In this document: positions 8,167 through 16,103 of the stretch, one piece after another | Numbering within the stretch: the first letter of the stretch is position 1 | How the letters are laid out: each line of letters opens with the position of its first letter | DNA from: Alphaproteobacteria bacterium | Lineage (GTDB): Bacteria > Pseudomonadota > Alphaproteobacteria > Rs-D84 | Direction of reading: 5' to 3' | Assembly: GCA_017427715.1 (NCBI GenBank) | Contig: JAFRSF010000005.1 | Coordinates: 1 to 39,193, forward strand | DNA length: 39,193 nucleotides | The notes under the pieces: model-generated | What the model saw: the letters and a program-made list of their open reading frames with translations, nothing else | Told to the model about the DNA's origin: nothing | Database searches by the model: none | Position numbers and translations under genes: made by a program

Positions 8167-8862
8167 ATGGTCGTTCATAAATCTGTTTCCAAAATTGGTG
8201 GTATAGAATTATATTTTAAACGCATATTTGGTTTAATGGCTGGGGCGGTTGGTTTAACTGCATTAACAACGTTTTTGATGGTTGCATCAGGTTTAGTGTT
8301 TAAATTAATTCATGATGGTGGGTTGTCTGCTGCATATTACATTATAGCATTTGGTGGATTAGCCGTTTCTATTTGGACCCAGGTACGTGTATTTTCTATG
8401 AAACCGTCTAGTGCGGCATGGTTGTTATTTTTGTATTCAATTATGATGGGTGTTGTAATTTCCCCAATGATTTTAGTATCCAGCCCGATTTCAATTTTAC
8501 TAGCAATCGTATTAGCGGCATTGATGTTTGGTTGTATGTCTTTGTTCGGATATAAAACTGTTAAAGATTTATCTTTTTTGGGTATGTTTTTATTCTTGGG
8601 AATGATAGGTTTAATATTGGTCGGTATTGTTTCTATATTTATCCCATTAGGGGCAACATTTAACACAATTGTTTGCTTGATAGGCGTATTAGTATTTGCT
8701 TTGTTTGCAGCATACGATATGCAGACATTGAAAAATGCGTATACTGTTCTAGGTGACGGTAAACAAAAAGACCAATTGGCTGTATTGGGTGCATTGCATA
8801 TGTATATATCTTTTGTTGCTTTGTTCCAGTACATCTTGGGTTTATTGAACAGCAGAGATTAA
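8167..8862 (+). CDS. BAX inhibitor-1/YccA family membrane protein
   Basis: The 231-residue protein is almost entirely hydrophobic with about seven membrane helices, and it has the family's features: an N-terminal KTYxLM-like stretch (here YFKRIFGLMAGAVGLTALTT), a central YSIMMGVVISPM, and a C-terminal FALFAAYDMQTLK with conserved Asp followed by HMYISFVALFQYILGLL. Bacterial members resemble YccA/YbhL and the calcium-leak channel BsYetJ; YccA modulates FtsH proteolysis. AAAGGAG stands eight bases before the ATG. The ferredoxin gene follows after 25 bases and may be co-transcribed. Confidence 0.93.
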   Translation: MVVHKSVSKIGGIELYFKRIFGLMAGAVGLTALTTFLMVASGLVFKLIHDGGLSAAYYIIAFGGLAVSIWTQVRVFSMKPSSAAWLLFLYSIMMGVVISPMILVSSPISILLAIVLAALMFGCMSLFGYKTVKDLSFLGMFLFLGMIGLILVGIVSIFIPLGATFNTIVCLIGVLVFALFAAYDMQTLKNAYTVLGDGKQKDQLAVLGALHMYISFVALFQYILGLLNSRD

Positions 8863-8887
8863 AATATTTAAATCAAAAGGATATAAA

Positions 8888-9067
8888 ATGGCTTATAAAA
8901 TTGATACAAATAAATGTGCTGGTTGTCATACTTGTGCTGGGGTTTGCCCTGCAATGGCAATATCTGGTGACAATGCTGGCAAATGTGTAATTGATAAAAA
9001 TAAATGCATGGGATGCGGAACTTGCGCAGCAGTATGTCCTGTTTCTGCAATTAAACCAGATTTATAA
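8888..9067 (+). CDS. 2[4Fe-4S] ferredoxin, 59 residues
   Basis: The short frame encodes two classic Cys-x2-Cys-x2-Cys-x3-Cys-Pro clusters: C10, C13, C16, C20-P21 and C40, C43, C46, C50-P51. Each cysteine set binds a [4Fe-4S] cluster, with the last cysteine of one motif completing the other cluster. The protein is a clostridial-type low-potential electron carrier in the cytoplasm and is common in anaerobes. An extra cysteine, C33, lies between the motifs. AAAAGGAT precedes the ATG. A longer antisense frame covers the same bases and is not a gene. The electron partner is not encoded nearby. Confidence 0.95.
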   Translation: MAYKIDTNKCAGCHTCAGVCPAMAISGDNAGKCVIDKNKCMGCGTCAAVCPVSAIKPDL

Positions 9068-9068
9068 G

Positions 9069-9096
9069 TTGCAAACAAACAAAAACGTTCTAAAAT
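9069..9096 (+). promoter_or_regulatory. Promoter of glycyl-tRNA synthetase
   Basis: TTGCAA (9069-9074) and TAAAAT (9091-9096) are separated by 16 bases, just after the ferredoxin stop codon. Confidence 0.5.
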
Positions 9097-9130
9097 ATCG
9101 GCAATTATAAATTATAGAGGTAAACAAAAA

Positions 9131-10495
9131 ATGCCAGCAAAAACAATAAATGATATAATCGCACTTTGCAAAAGGCGTGGTTTTATTTTCACTGGTTCTG
9201 AAATATATGGCGGTCTGGGCGGTGCGTATGATTACGGTCCATATGGTGTTGAAATGATGCGTAACATCAGAAATGCTTGGTGGAATGCCATGGTTTATTC
9301 CAGAAACGACATAGAAGGTTTGGATGCTTCTGTAATAACCAATCGTTTAATGTGGAAATATTCTGGCCACGAAGGCAGTTTTTCGGATCCATTGGTCGAG
9401 TGCAAAAAATGCGGTGCTCGTATGCGTCAAGATAAAATGAAAGACCCAACAAAATGCGATAATTGTGGCAGCACTGAAATTACAGAACCACGTGCGTATC
9501 AATTAATGATGGGATTATCCATTGGTGCAACAAATGATGGTGAAATCAATGCTTATTTACGTCCTGAAACTGCGACCACAACGTATGTTAATTTCAAAAA
9601 TGTATTAGATGCTAAACCACATAAATTGCCTTTTGGAATTGCACAGATTGGTAAATCTTTCCGTAACGAAATATCTCCGCGTGGGTTTGTATTTCGTATG
9701 CGTGAATTTGAACAGGCAGAAATGCAATATTTTGTAAACCCAAATGAAGACGAAAAATATTTCGAATATTGGAAAAAAACACGTATGGACTGGTGGGAAA
9801 AAGTATTGGGAATCCCAGCCAGCAAATTACGTTTTCAACCGCATGAAAAATTGGCACATTATGCCAAAGCCGCTGGTGATATCGAATATGATTTTCCAGA
9901 CGGTGGTTTCGACGAAGTAGAAGGCATTCACAATCGTCAAGATTTTGATTTAGGTTCACACACTAAATCACAAAATGAATTCAAATTGTCTGCAAAAGTA
10001 ATGGAAAACAAGGATTCTACGACCAAGTTATCCTATTCAGACGCACAAACTGGCGAGAATTTTATTCCATATGTAATTGAAACAGCAATGGGGACAAATC
10101 GTGCTATGTTGGTTGCCATGTTAGAAGCATACGAAGACGAAGATTTAGGCGATGGTAAAACACGCACGGTATTAAAATTAAAACCTTGGTTATCTCCTGT
10201 CAAGGCAGCCGTAATCCCGTTAGTTCGCAATGTTCCTGAAATTGTAGATTTATCAAATAAAATTGTTGATGATTTACGTAAATTGGGTATTGGCAGAATA
10301 GAATTAGAAAACTCTGGCAATATTGGTAAAAATTATCGCCGTCACGATGAAATCGGAACACCAGTATGTATAACAATTGACCATCAAAGTTTAGAAGATG
10401 GTACGGTCACATTACGTCATCGTGATACAATGGAACAAGAGCGTATAAAAAAAGAAGATGTTGTAAAACGCGTTCTTGAAATTGTGAATCAATAA
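9131..10495 (+). CDS. glyS: Glycyl-tRNA synthetase, single-chain dimeric type
   Basis: This class II synthetase charges tRNA-Gly. It is the alpha2 form related to eukaryotic, archaeal and Firmicutes enzymes (454 residues), not the alpha2beta2 GlyQ/GlyS form usual in proteobacteria. Visible are the opening RRGFIFTGSEIYGG, a four-Cys zinc site (C91, C94, C109, C112), motif 2 (FRNEISPRGFVFRMREFEQ), motif 3 with the arginine of GTNRAMLVAML, and the C-terminal anticodon-binding domain. A GAGG ribosome site lies about ten bases ahead of the ATG. It is transcribed alone and ended by a hairpin terminator. Confidence 0.97.
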   Translation: MPAKTINDIIALCKRRGFIFTGSEIYGGLGGAYDYGPYGVEMMRNIRNAWWNAMVYSRNDIEGLDASVITNRLMWKYSGHEGSFSDPLVECKKCGARMRQDKMKDPTKCDNCGSTEITEPRAYQLMMGLSIGATNDGEINAYLRPETATTTYVNFKNVLDAKPHKLPFGIAQIGKSFRNEISPRGFVFRMREFEQAEMQYFVNPNEDEKYFEYWKKTRMDWWEKVLGIPASKLRFQPHEKLAHYAKAAGDIEYDFPDGGFDEVEGIHNRQDFDLGSHTKSQNEFKLSAKVMENKDSTTKLSYSDAQTGENFIPYVIETAMGTNRAMLVAMLEAYEDEDLGDGKTRTVLKLKPWLSPVKAAVIPLVRNVPEIVDLSNKIVDDLRKLGIGRIELENSGNIGKNYRRHDEIGTPVCITIDHQSLEDGTVTLRHRDTMEQERIKKEDVVKRVLEIVNQ

Positions 10496-10500
10496 AATAA

Positions 10501-10529
10501 AAAATGCTGAATTAAATTCAGCATTTTTT
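10501..10529. terminator. Bidirectional intrinsic terminator after glyS
   Basis: AATGCTGAAT (10503-10512) and ATTCAGCATT (10516-10525) form a 10-base-pair stem with a three-base loop, flanked by A and T runs. It overlaps the 3' end of the convergent gene by two bases. Confidence 0.85.
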
Positions 10530-11055
10530 ATTCCCTAATTCTTTCAAGTTCTTGTTCTTTTTCTTTTGCATGTTGCAGTGTGTTATCTTTGATAACATCT
10601 TTAACATTATGTTTAACATCTTGTCTGTATACAGGTGCAACCAGTATATTTTTAATTATATCCATACCAGTTTGTATTTTTGTATGCGCAGATTGTTCCA
10701 TCTCTGTATATTTATTTTGCGGATATTGAATAAATTCATACGCATGAATACTTGATGCAAGATTGCGCAAAGTACGATTTCGAAAATCAAACACAGCATA
10801 ACGCAAATAATCAATAATGTACCCTTGCCCTTTTATATCAAAAATCTGTTCAACTAATTTATCCATTGCAATTTTCCATGCATCTGACAAAGTGACTTTC
10901 TTCATCCATTCCAATAAAGACAATCCAGAAAACATTTCACTAAATGCAAAATTAACTTGTGCTTTGTCAACATCACTAATGATGTGTTTAGCGGCAAAAT
11001 CTTCTGTATTTTCGCCTGATACTTTTGCCATAACTTGATCTAAATCAAAACTCAT
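10528..11055 (-). CDS. Uncharacterised helical protein (second gene of a pair)
   Basis: I do not recognise this 175-residue protein. It lacks a signal peptide or membrane segment and is predicted to be mostly helical, with aromatic clusters in the middle (EFIQYPQNKY) and a highly charged coiled C-terminus (AKEKEQELERIRE). It starts two bases after the stop codon of the upstream gene, so the two are almost certainly one operon and may act together. The start codon is in a ribosome-site-poor context (the upstream gene ends in GGTAAATA), consistent with translational coupling. Confidence 0.7.
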   Translation of the reverse strand: MSFDLDQVMAKVSGENTEDFAAKHIISDVDKAQVNFAFSEMFSGLSLLEWMKKVTLSDAWKIAMDKLVEQIFDIKGQGYIIDYLRYAVFDFRNRTLRNLASSIHAYEFIQYPQNKYTEMEQSAHTKIQTGMDIIKNILVAPVYRQDVKHNVKDVIKDNTLQHAKEKEQELERIRE

Positions 11056-11057
11056 AA

Positions 11058-11525
11058 TTATTTACCTTTGTTTCTTTCTATCATATTAGCAAACAATTGC
11101 ATCAAATGTTGTTTATTAATATTTACCTGTGTATTGCTTTGCTGTGTAATCGGATATTTTCTATAAATATTATTGAAAGCAACCAAACTTGATTTCAATT
11201 CAGAATCTGCCATGTTTTTCCAACGTTTTGCTACAACAGCATCATCAAAAACATTGTTTGAAAAACTGTTTTTCATTATATATTCAGACATATTTTTGCG
11301 GTTTTCAGAATCCAGTTTTTTCAAATATTCATTCATTGGATGATTTTGTTTGGTCTTTGCACGAATAAAAGAAGACATTTGTTCCAACGCTTTTTGCTGT
11401 GCCATACCGACAGTCCCACCACTACAATAATTTATTGTTGCCAAAGAATTGTACATCTTCACAAACGCGTGTCTGATTTCAACCAAATCTTTTTCATTTA
11501 TATTGACACCCATCTGCTGTTCCAT
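11058..11525 (-). CDS. Uncharacterised helical protein (first gene of a pair)
   Basis: The family is not recognised. I choose the ATG at 11525 (155 residues) because AAAGGAG stands six bases before it; an in-frame start at 11612 would place 29 residues over the promoter. The sequence is charged and helical, with repeated Lys/Asn/Met and no export signal. One notable stretch, INYCSGGTVGMAQQKALEQM, has a single Cys followed by glycines. It is followed after two bases by another unknown gene. Confidence 0.7.
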   Translation of the reverse strand: MEQQMGVNINEKDLVEIRHAFVKMYNSLATINYCSGGTVGMAQQKALEQMSSFIRAKTKQNHPMNEYLKKLDSENRKNMSEYIMKNSFSNNVFDDAVVAKRWKNMADSELKSSLVAFNNIYRKYPITQQSNTQVNINKQHLMQLFANMIERNKGK

Positions 11526-11570
11526 GGCATGCTCCTTTGTTTTTTTAACTCTCTGCACCCCACTGTTTTT

Positions 11571-11600
11571 ATTATATAGTTTTTGACTTACATATTTCAA
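11571..11600 (-). promoter_or_regulatory. Promoter of the uncharacterised gene pair
   Basis: Minus-strand TTGAAA (11600-11595) and TATAAT (11576-11571) are 18 bases apart, about 45 bases before the chosen ATG at 11525. Confidence 0.6.
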
Positions 11601-11654
11601 GGTATATGTCAAGATAATTTATTTTTTGACTTATTTCATATTCTATATAACAAT

Positions 11655-11771
11655 ATGCCTGTTATATCGCAAAGCATACTATTGCCAAGAATGGGTGGTA
11701 TGGATATGACACCAATCTTGCCAATAATGGGGGTTGGTTATTTCATCAAACAACAAAGGAGTATTCGATGA
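11655..11771 (+). pseudogene. Short frame resembling the C-terminus of YggT, overlapping the next gene by ATGA
   Basis: The 38-codon frame contains SILLPRMGGMDMTPILPIMG, which closely matches the conserved C-terminal signature of YggT-family membrane proteins (Leu-Pro, then Gly-Gly-x-Asp-x-Ser/Thr-Pro and a hydrophobic helix). The N-terminal helix of a normal YggT (about 90 or more residues) is missing. No ribosome site precedes the ATG, and the stop overlaps the barrel gene's start as ATGA. It may be a decayed yggT tail now serving as leader, or a very small coupled protein. Confidence 0.35.
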
Positions 11772-12760
11772 AAAAAACTTTGAAAGGTTTGATTGCAGCA
11801 ACAGCATCTGTTATTTCAACTGGTGCATTGGCATCAAACTTAGAAAATCCACTTTACATGCCATTGGAAGGTGAATTTTATTCTAAAACAGGTATCGGTA
11901 TTATGTACAAAGAAACAGACCATACTGCTGCTTTGGTTGCAAAAGGTGCAGATGGAAAAACAGAATTTCCAGTATGGCGTTTCACAGAAGATTTTGGATA
12001 TGGTATCACAGATCGTCTGGACATACATGGCCGTTTAGGTTACACAAAAGACGGTGATATCAATCGCAAAGGTATGCATCGTGGTCGCATCGGTATGACA
12101 TATCGTGCAATGACCCAAGATGACACTTTTGTTCTTGATTTATATGCTGATGCATATATGTCTGGTGTCACACCAATGAAGGGTATATACAAAACAGATG
12201 GTTTTACATATAAAAACTATTCCAACGGTCGTTGGGGTGTAATCGGTGGTGCCAGATTTGGTAAAACATGGGATGATTTCACATTGGGCGCACATGTTGA
12301 ATTGTTGCAAACATTTGGAAATCACAATAACAAAATTAAAATTGAACACTCTGGTTTGTTAGCTAATGGGTTTGCAGATGAAATCAGTGTTGATTTGAAA
12401 TCTACACGTGAAGTAACCGCAGGATTGGATACATTGTATCAATTTAATGCAGTTTGGTCTTCGGGTTTTGGATTTGAATATGTTCAACATTCTGATAATG
12501 GTGTCAAAAGTATACACACAGAATTGCCTAATTTAACTGCTATGGGCAAAGGTATTGCCGATAAGTTGGTTAAAACCTTGGATGATATGGATGACGGTTG
12601 GGATGAGTTCATCTTGAAAGCAAGTGTTTCATACCAAATGACAGATGCAGTTCAATTGACTGTGTTTGGTGAATATACATTTGATGATTCACATACTCAA
12701 TCTCAGAATGGAACAGATGTCAAAGCAGAATTGGGTGTTCGTTTGAACGCAAGATTCTAA
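11768..12760 (+). CDS. Outer-membrane beta-barrel protein
   Basis: A classic signal peptide (MKKTLKGLIAATASVISTGALA) ends at about residue 22. The mature protein of about 308 residues shows repeated amphipathic strands with alternating aromatic residues and Gly turns (DRLDIHGRLGYTKDGD, FVLDLYADAYMSG, ELGVRLNARF), and it ends in Phe as required for recognition by the BAM complex. A short helix-like insert near 255-275 (GKGIADKLVKTLDDMDDG) interrupts the pattern. Specific cargo is not readable. AAAGGAG precedes the ATG at good spacing, and a strong terminator follows, so it is expressed as its own unit. Confidence 0.85.
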   Translation: MKKTLKGLIAATASVISTGALASNLENPLYMPLEGEFYSKTGIGIMYKETDHTAALVAKGADGKTEFPVWRFTEDFGYGITDRLDIHGRLGYTKDGDINRKGMHRGRIGMTYRAMTQDDTFVLDLYADAYMSGVTPMKGIYKTDGFTYKNYSNGRWGVIGGARFGKTWDDFTLGAHVELLQTFGNHNNKIKIEHSGLLANGFADEISVDLKSTREVTAGLDTLYQFNAVWSSGFGFEYVQHSDNGVKSIHTELPNLTAMGKGIADKLVKTLDDMDDGWDEFILKASVSYQMTDAVQLTVFGEYTFDDSHTQSQNGTDVKAELGVRLNARF

Positions 12761-12791
12761 TCTGAAACATAAAAAATAATTTATATTGGAC

Positions 12792-12824
12792 AATTTGCAC
12801 ACCGTTTTGGTGTGCAATTTTTAT
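12792..12824 (+). terminator. Intrinsic terminator after the barrel gene
   Basis: TTGCACACC (12795-12803) pairs with GGTGTGCAA (12809-12817) around GTTTT, followed by a T-rich tract. Confidence 0.9.
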
Positions 12825-12869
12825 TTTTTATATAATTTGTATTTTTTACGCTTTTTTTGAACATCAATT

Positions 12870-12880
12870 TATGATATAAT
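12870..12880 (+). promoter_or_regulatory. Extended -10 promoter of the second barrel gene
   Basis: TATGATATAAT carries an extended -10 element with perfect TATAAT (12875-12880). A recognisable -35 is lacking. The same 11 bases occur before another outer-membrane gene at 26482. Confidence 0.6.
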
Positions 12881-12904
12881 GTCAATCAAAGGAAAGCATT
12901 TTAA

Positions 12905-14065
12905 ATGGGAAAGGTCAGATTTATCGCGCTTTTGACAGGAATTATGTCGTCATTGCCGTTTGTGGCGAATGCTGCGTATCCTGTGTATAATCCACAACAA
13001 TTGGCTCGTCAAGGTTATGTTGTTAATCCACAATATGTAAATAATGGTATGCCTGTTAGGGCTACAACGCAATTTAATAGGCAACGTACAAATATTATGC
13101 CAAATCAATTGGCAGCAGCATCTGCTGTGAATGGACGTCCGATGATGAATATTGCTGCAACAAATCCAAATCGTATAACTGGGGCTTTGCCACGTGTTGG
13201 GTCTTCTGCTACGAATGCGGGCCGTCAATATTATCAATCGGCCGATTATGAAAGATTGGCAGAAAGCGGTTTATATATCGGTCTGTCTGCTGGGTACAGC
13301 ACAATGGTATCCGGTTCTATGTCTGCAGATTATGCTGGGGCCAAGGATGCATTTTTGGCGCCTGGTTCGTTCCGTGCTTCTGATATACAACACGATACTA
13401 TGATTCCACTTCAGATTTCTGTGGGTGCAGCGATTAACACTGATGTTCGTGTAGATTTTTCTTATCTGCGTTATTCGGGCGCTTCGTATGCATCTAATGT
13501 TCAAACGTCAACTGGTGATGGATTTGCCGATGCAACGGTCAGTGGTGGCGCAATCACGTCAAATGCAACAATGTTAAATGTATATTATAATATTGATGCT
13601 TTCACTGGTTATTTGGCTGGTGGGTCTTTGCGTCCGTATATTGGTGCAGGTGTTGGGTTATCACTGAATACTATTGCTGATTATGTTGTGTTTGACAACC
13701 ATTTTTATGATGAAACTGGCGGTTTAGGACCGGGTAGTGTTCAAGCAGGATTTTTAACTGCTGTATCTGATATTTATGGGTATCACAATGGTGGAACAAT
13801 GGAACAGTTTGCCTTTGGTCTGGAAGCCGGTGTCACAACAGATATGAAAGATGGACTGAAAGTTGATTTCTTTATCAGATACGCCAATTTGGGTAAAGTT
13901 AAAACATCTGGTTCTGTGGTTGTATCCCAAACAGAATGGTTAAGTGACGGTGCTGGTGATGAATACGAAGCACCATACGACAGTGTTTTCCACTATACAA
14001 ATTGGTCTGAAAGTGGCAGATTATCCAATATTGATGTGGGTGTAAGATTAAGATTAGAATTTTAA
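12905..14065 (+). CDS. Opacity-type outer-membrane beta-barrel with disordered N-terminal extension
   Basis: The signal peptide ends in FVANA (about residue 23). Residues 24-110 are low in charge and rich in Asn, Gln, Pro and Tyr, a probable disordered or surface-associated segment. From about residue 122 the sequence becomes an eight- to ten-strand barrel of the opacity/surface-antigen type (LYIGLSAGYSTMVSG, PLQISVGAAINTDVRVDFSYLRY, GYLAGGSLRPYIGAGVGLSLN) and finishes VGVRLRLEF with the terminal Phe. Such proteins in host-associated alphaproteobacteria are abundant surface antigens; ligand unknown. AAAGGAAAG serves as ribosome site. The glycine-zipper gene begins 37 bases downstream and is probably in the same operon. 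Confidence 0.87.
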   Translation: MGKVRFIALLTGIMSSLPFVANAAYPVYNPQQLARQGYVVNPQYVNNGMPVRATTQFNRQRTNIMPNQLAAASAVNGRPMMNIAATNPNRITGALPRVGSSATNAGRQYYQSADYERLAESGLYIGLSAGYSTMVSGSMSADYAGAKDAFLAPGSFRASDIQHDTMIPLQISVGAAINTDVRVDFSYLRYSGASYASNVQTSTGDGFADATVSGGAITSNATMLNVYYNIDAFTGYLAGGSLRPYIGAGVGLSLNTIADYVVFDNHFYDETGGLGPGSVQAGFLTAVSDIYGYHNGGTMEQFAFGLEAGVTTDMKDGLKVDFFIRYANLGKVKTSGSVVVSQTEWLSDGAGDEYEAPYDSVFHYTNWSESGRLSNIDVGVRLRLEF

Positions 14066-14102
14066 AAAAATGTCAGATATAACATCAGTAAAGGCGACAA
14101 AT

Positions 14103-15866
14103 ATGAAAAATAAAATATGTGACATATCTTTGTTTTCTGCCATATTGGCATGTGTCACCACTGTGACAGGTGATGCATTTTGCGCACAAAATACTGGTTG
14201 GGCCGATGCGCGTGCACAACAATCTTATGCTGGGGCTTATAACCAAGTTGCCACCATGCAACAACAACAAGCATATATAGAATTACAAGATATCCCTGTC
14301 GTTCAGACCGCCAGTGTCACTACTGATTTACCAATTGAAGTAGAAGATAAAAAAATAAAAGAAAAAATATTAAACAATGACCCAAATGCCCCCACTGCAG
14401 ATGAATTAGAAAGGTGTGCAATGACTGATATTCGCGGTGTTTTCAAATGGGGTGTTCCTCAATCTGGAATACATAGAAGTTTGAAACCCCAGTGCATTGC
14501 AGTGGTTGATTTAATTACAGAAGACGAAAATGGGAAAAAAGTGGTTCTAGCAACAACAACTGTGGCTGCCGGAGATGCAATAAGATGTAACATTGATGAA
14601 TTCCCAGAAGATGGCTATTCCTCTGAATTGGCGAATATTGAATTACCTGCTGATAATCCACCAACAATGAAAGATGTTGAAAAGGTTATGGATAAAGAGC
14701 AGAAACAAAACGCAGGTTTCAAAATCGCAGCTGCGGCGATTGTTGGGGGTTTGGCTGGGAATATACTGGGACCCAAAAAGGCCGGCGATGAAAAGTTATT
14801 GGGAACCGATAAAAAACAATTGGGTACAACTGCTTTGGGTGCAGGTGTTGCAGCGGGCTTGATGGCGGCCAGTAGTTATTCTGGCAAGGTTGCTGGCGAT
14901 ACAATAAAATCCACTGCTATTAATGCAACGGCGGGTATGATGGCTGGAAATATGGCAGCGGGTATGATGGGTTCGAACAGTGTTTTGGCAACCATGCGCT
15001 GCACAGTTGATGAAGGAAATGGTAAAACGTCAGAAAAAGATTGTGTTGCTGGTCGATATCAGATACGAGCAGCAGCGCTGAGCAATAGCAAAACAATAGA
15101 CGAAACAAGTGTAACATTAGAGTATTATACAAATATGAATCAAGCCGAAGTGTATGAATGCCAGTTGAGCGGTGACGCTATATCCAAATGCGATAGATTC
15201 AATACACCAATTGTTGATGTTATTCTTGAAGGAAGCAACAACACATTTTTACAAAACATAACAGATTGGAATAATTTAAAACAATATGCAAAATGCTATG
15301 CGGATAATGTAATAAAGGGATGCGAAGGCGTTCAAAGTGACCAAAGATTTTACAAAATCAAAAGCGCAAGTACCACAACTGGTACTTCACAGGCAGGATA
15401 TGCCGTATTTGACAATTTACCCAATAAAATGTTCGGGTACAAAGTATCTGATTTTGAAAAATTGAAAACCAATCCTAAAATTGAATATTATAAAAGAAAT
15501 ACAAGCAGTGGGCTTGCATACGAAAAAGTTACCACAGAAGGAACAAATTCCATTAGAAAAGATGATATTGTATTTACACCATCTGCACGCAGTGCGCAAG
15601 ATGGTTCTATTATTGATTTATCAAACGAAGCACGTGCAAAATCTACAATGATTGGTGCCGCCGCTGGTGGTGCGTTGGGTGGTTTTACTGGCTATCAAGG
15701 CGCACAAAGTGAAATCACAGAACGCTATTTGTCTGCGCTGTATGAATACGAAGGTTCATTATCAAATTTCGTGTGTGTGACAGGTGCTCGTTTCCTGTAT
15801 GAATATAATGGGCTGGCTGTTGTTCCACAAATGCCGAGTACAACTAGTTCGACAGAATCCCAATAA
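14103..15866 (+). CDS. Secreted protein with glycine-zipper segments and many cysteines
   Basis: I select the ATG at 14103 (587 residues), which has AAGGCG seven bases ahead and begins directly with a signal peptide ending in AFCA (about residue 28); an earlier in-frame ATG at 14070 has no ribosome site. Two separate Gly/Ala-rich stretches, at about residues 208-300 (AAAAIVGGLAGNILG, GAGVAAGLMAASS, AGMMAGNMAAGMMG) and 515-535 (GAAAGGALGGFTGYQG), look like glycine-zipper membrane hairpins as found in SlyB/YcfJ-type envelope proteins. Between and around them are cysteine-containing beta regions. No family is certain. It follows the barrel gene closely, so an envelope-associated role is likely. 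Confidence 0.8.
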   Translation: MKNKICDISLFSAILACVTTVTGDAFCAQNTGWADARAQQSYAGAYNQVATMQQQQAYIELQDIPVVQTASVTTDLPIEVEDKKIKEKILNNDPNAPTADELERCAMTDIRGVFKWGVPQSGIHRSLKPQCIAVVDLITEDENGKKVVLATTTVAAGDAIRCNIDEFPEDGYSSELANIELPADNPPTMKDVEKVMDKEQKQNAGFKIAAAAIVGGLAGNILGPKKAGDEKLLGTDKKQLGTTALGAGVAAGLMAASSYSGKVAGDTIKSTAINATAGMMAGNMAAGMMGSNSVLATMRCTVDEGNGKTSEKDCVAGRYQIRAAALSNSKTIDETSVTLEYYTNMNQAEVYECQLSGDAISKCDRFNTPIVDVILEGSNNTFLQNITDWNNLKQYAKCYADNVIKGCEGVQSDQRFYKIKSASTTTGTSQAGYAVFDNLPNKMFGYKVSDFEKLKTNPKIEYYKRNTSSGLAYEKVTTEGTNSIRKDDIVFTPSARSAQDGSIIDLSNEARAKSTMIGAAAGGALGGFTGYQGAQSEITERYLSALYEYEGSLSNFVCVTGARFLYEYNGLAVVPQMPSTTSSTESQ

Positions 15867-15889
15867 TAATAAAACTAATTCCAGAGTAT

Positions 15890-16030
15890 TGTCATTACGA
15901 GCGTAGCGTGGGAATCTAGGTGCATCAGTGTTCAGCGCAACGCGCTGACTTTGTTATTTACAATTGTCGGCTTTGCCGAACATTTATTAACCTGGATGCT
16001 CACGCTCGTTATCACTCGCTCAGCATGACA
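15890..16030. repeat. Structured dispersed repeat element with inverted ends
   Basis: This 141-base element is richer in GC than its surroundings. Its ends mirror each other: TGTCAT (15890) with ATGACA (16025), and ATCTAGGT (15914-15921) with ACCTGGAT (15990-15997). Inside are two hairpins: TCAGCGC/GCGCTGA (15932-15948, three-base loop) and TCGGC/GCCGA (15967-15979). Its right 35 bases (15996-16030) recur exactly, in reverse complement, at 20461-20495. This is the behaviour of a small non-autonomous repeat such as a REP- or MITE-like unit; no transposase is seen. The remaining bases to 16103 hold nothing else I can name. Confidence 0.75.
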
Positions 16031-16103
16031 TAGTCAGATAGATTGTCTCATCTTGGTTTCATGCCGTGGACGGGGAACTGGTATCATAATAAACCAAATG
16101 TCA

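Noticed and set aside
8337-8834. 165-codon minus-strand frame opposite the BAX-inhibitor gene
   Set aside because: It is a shadow of a strongly hydrophobic sense gene and has no ribosome site.
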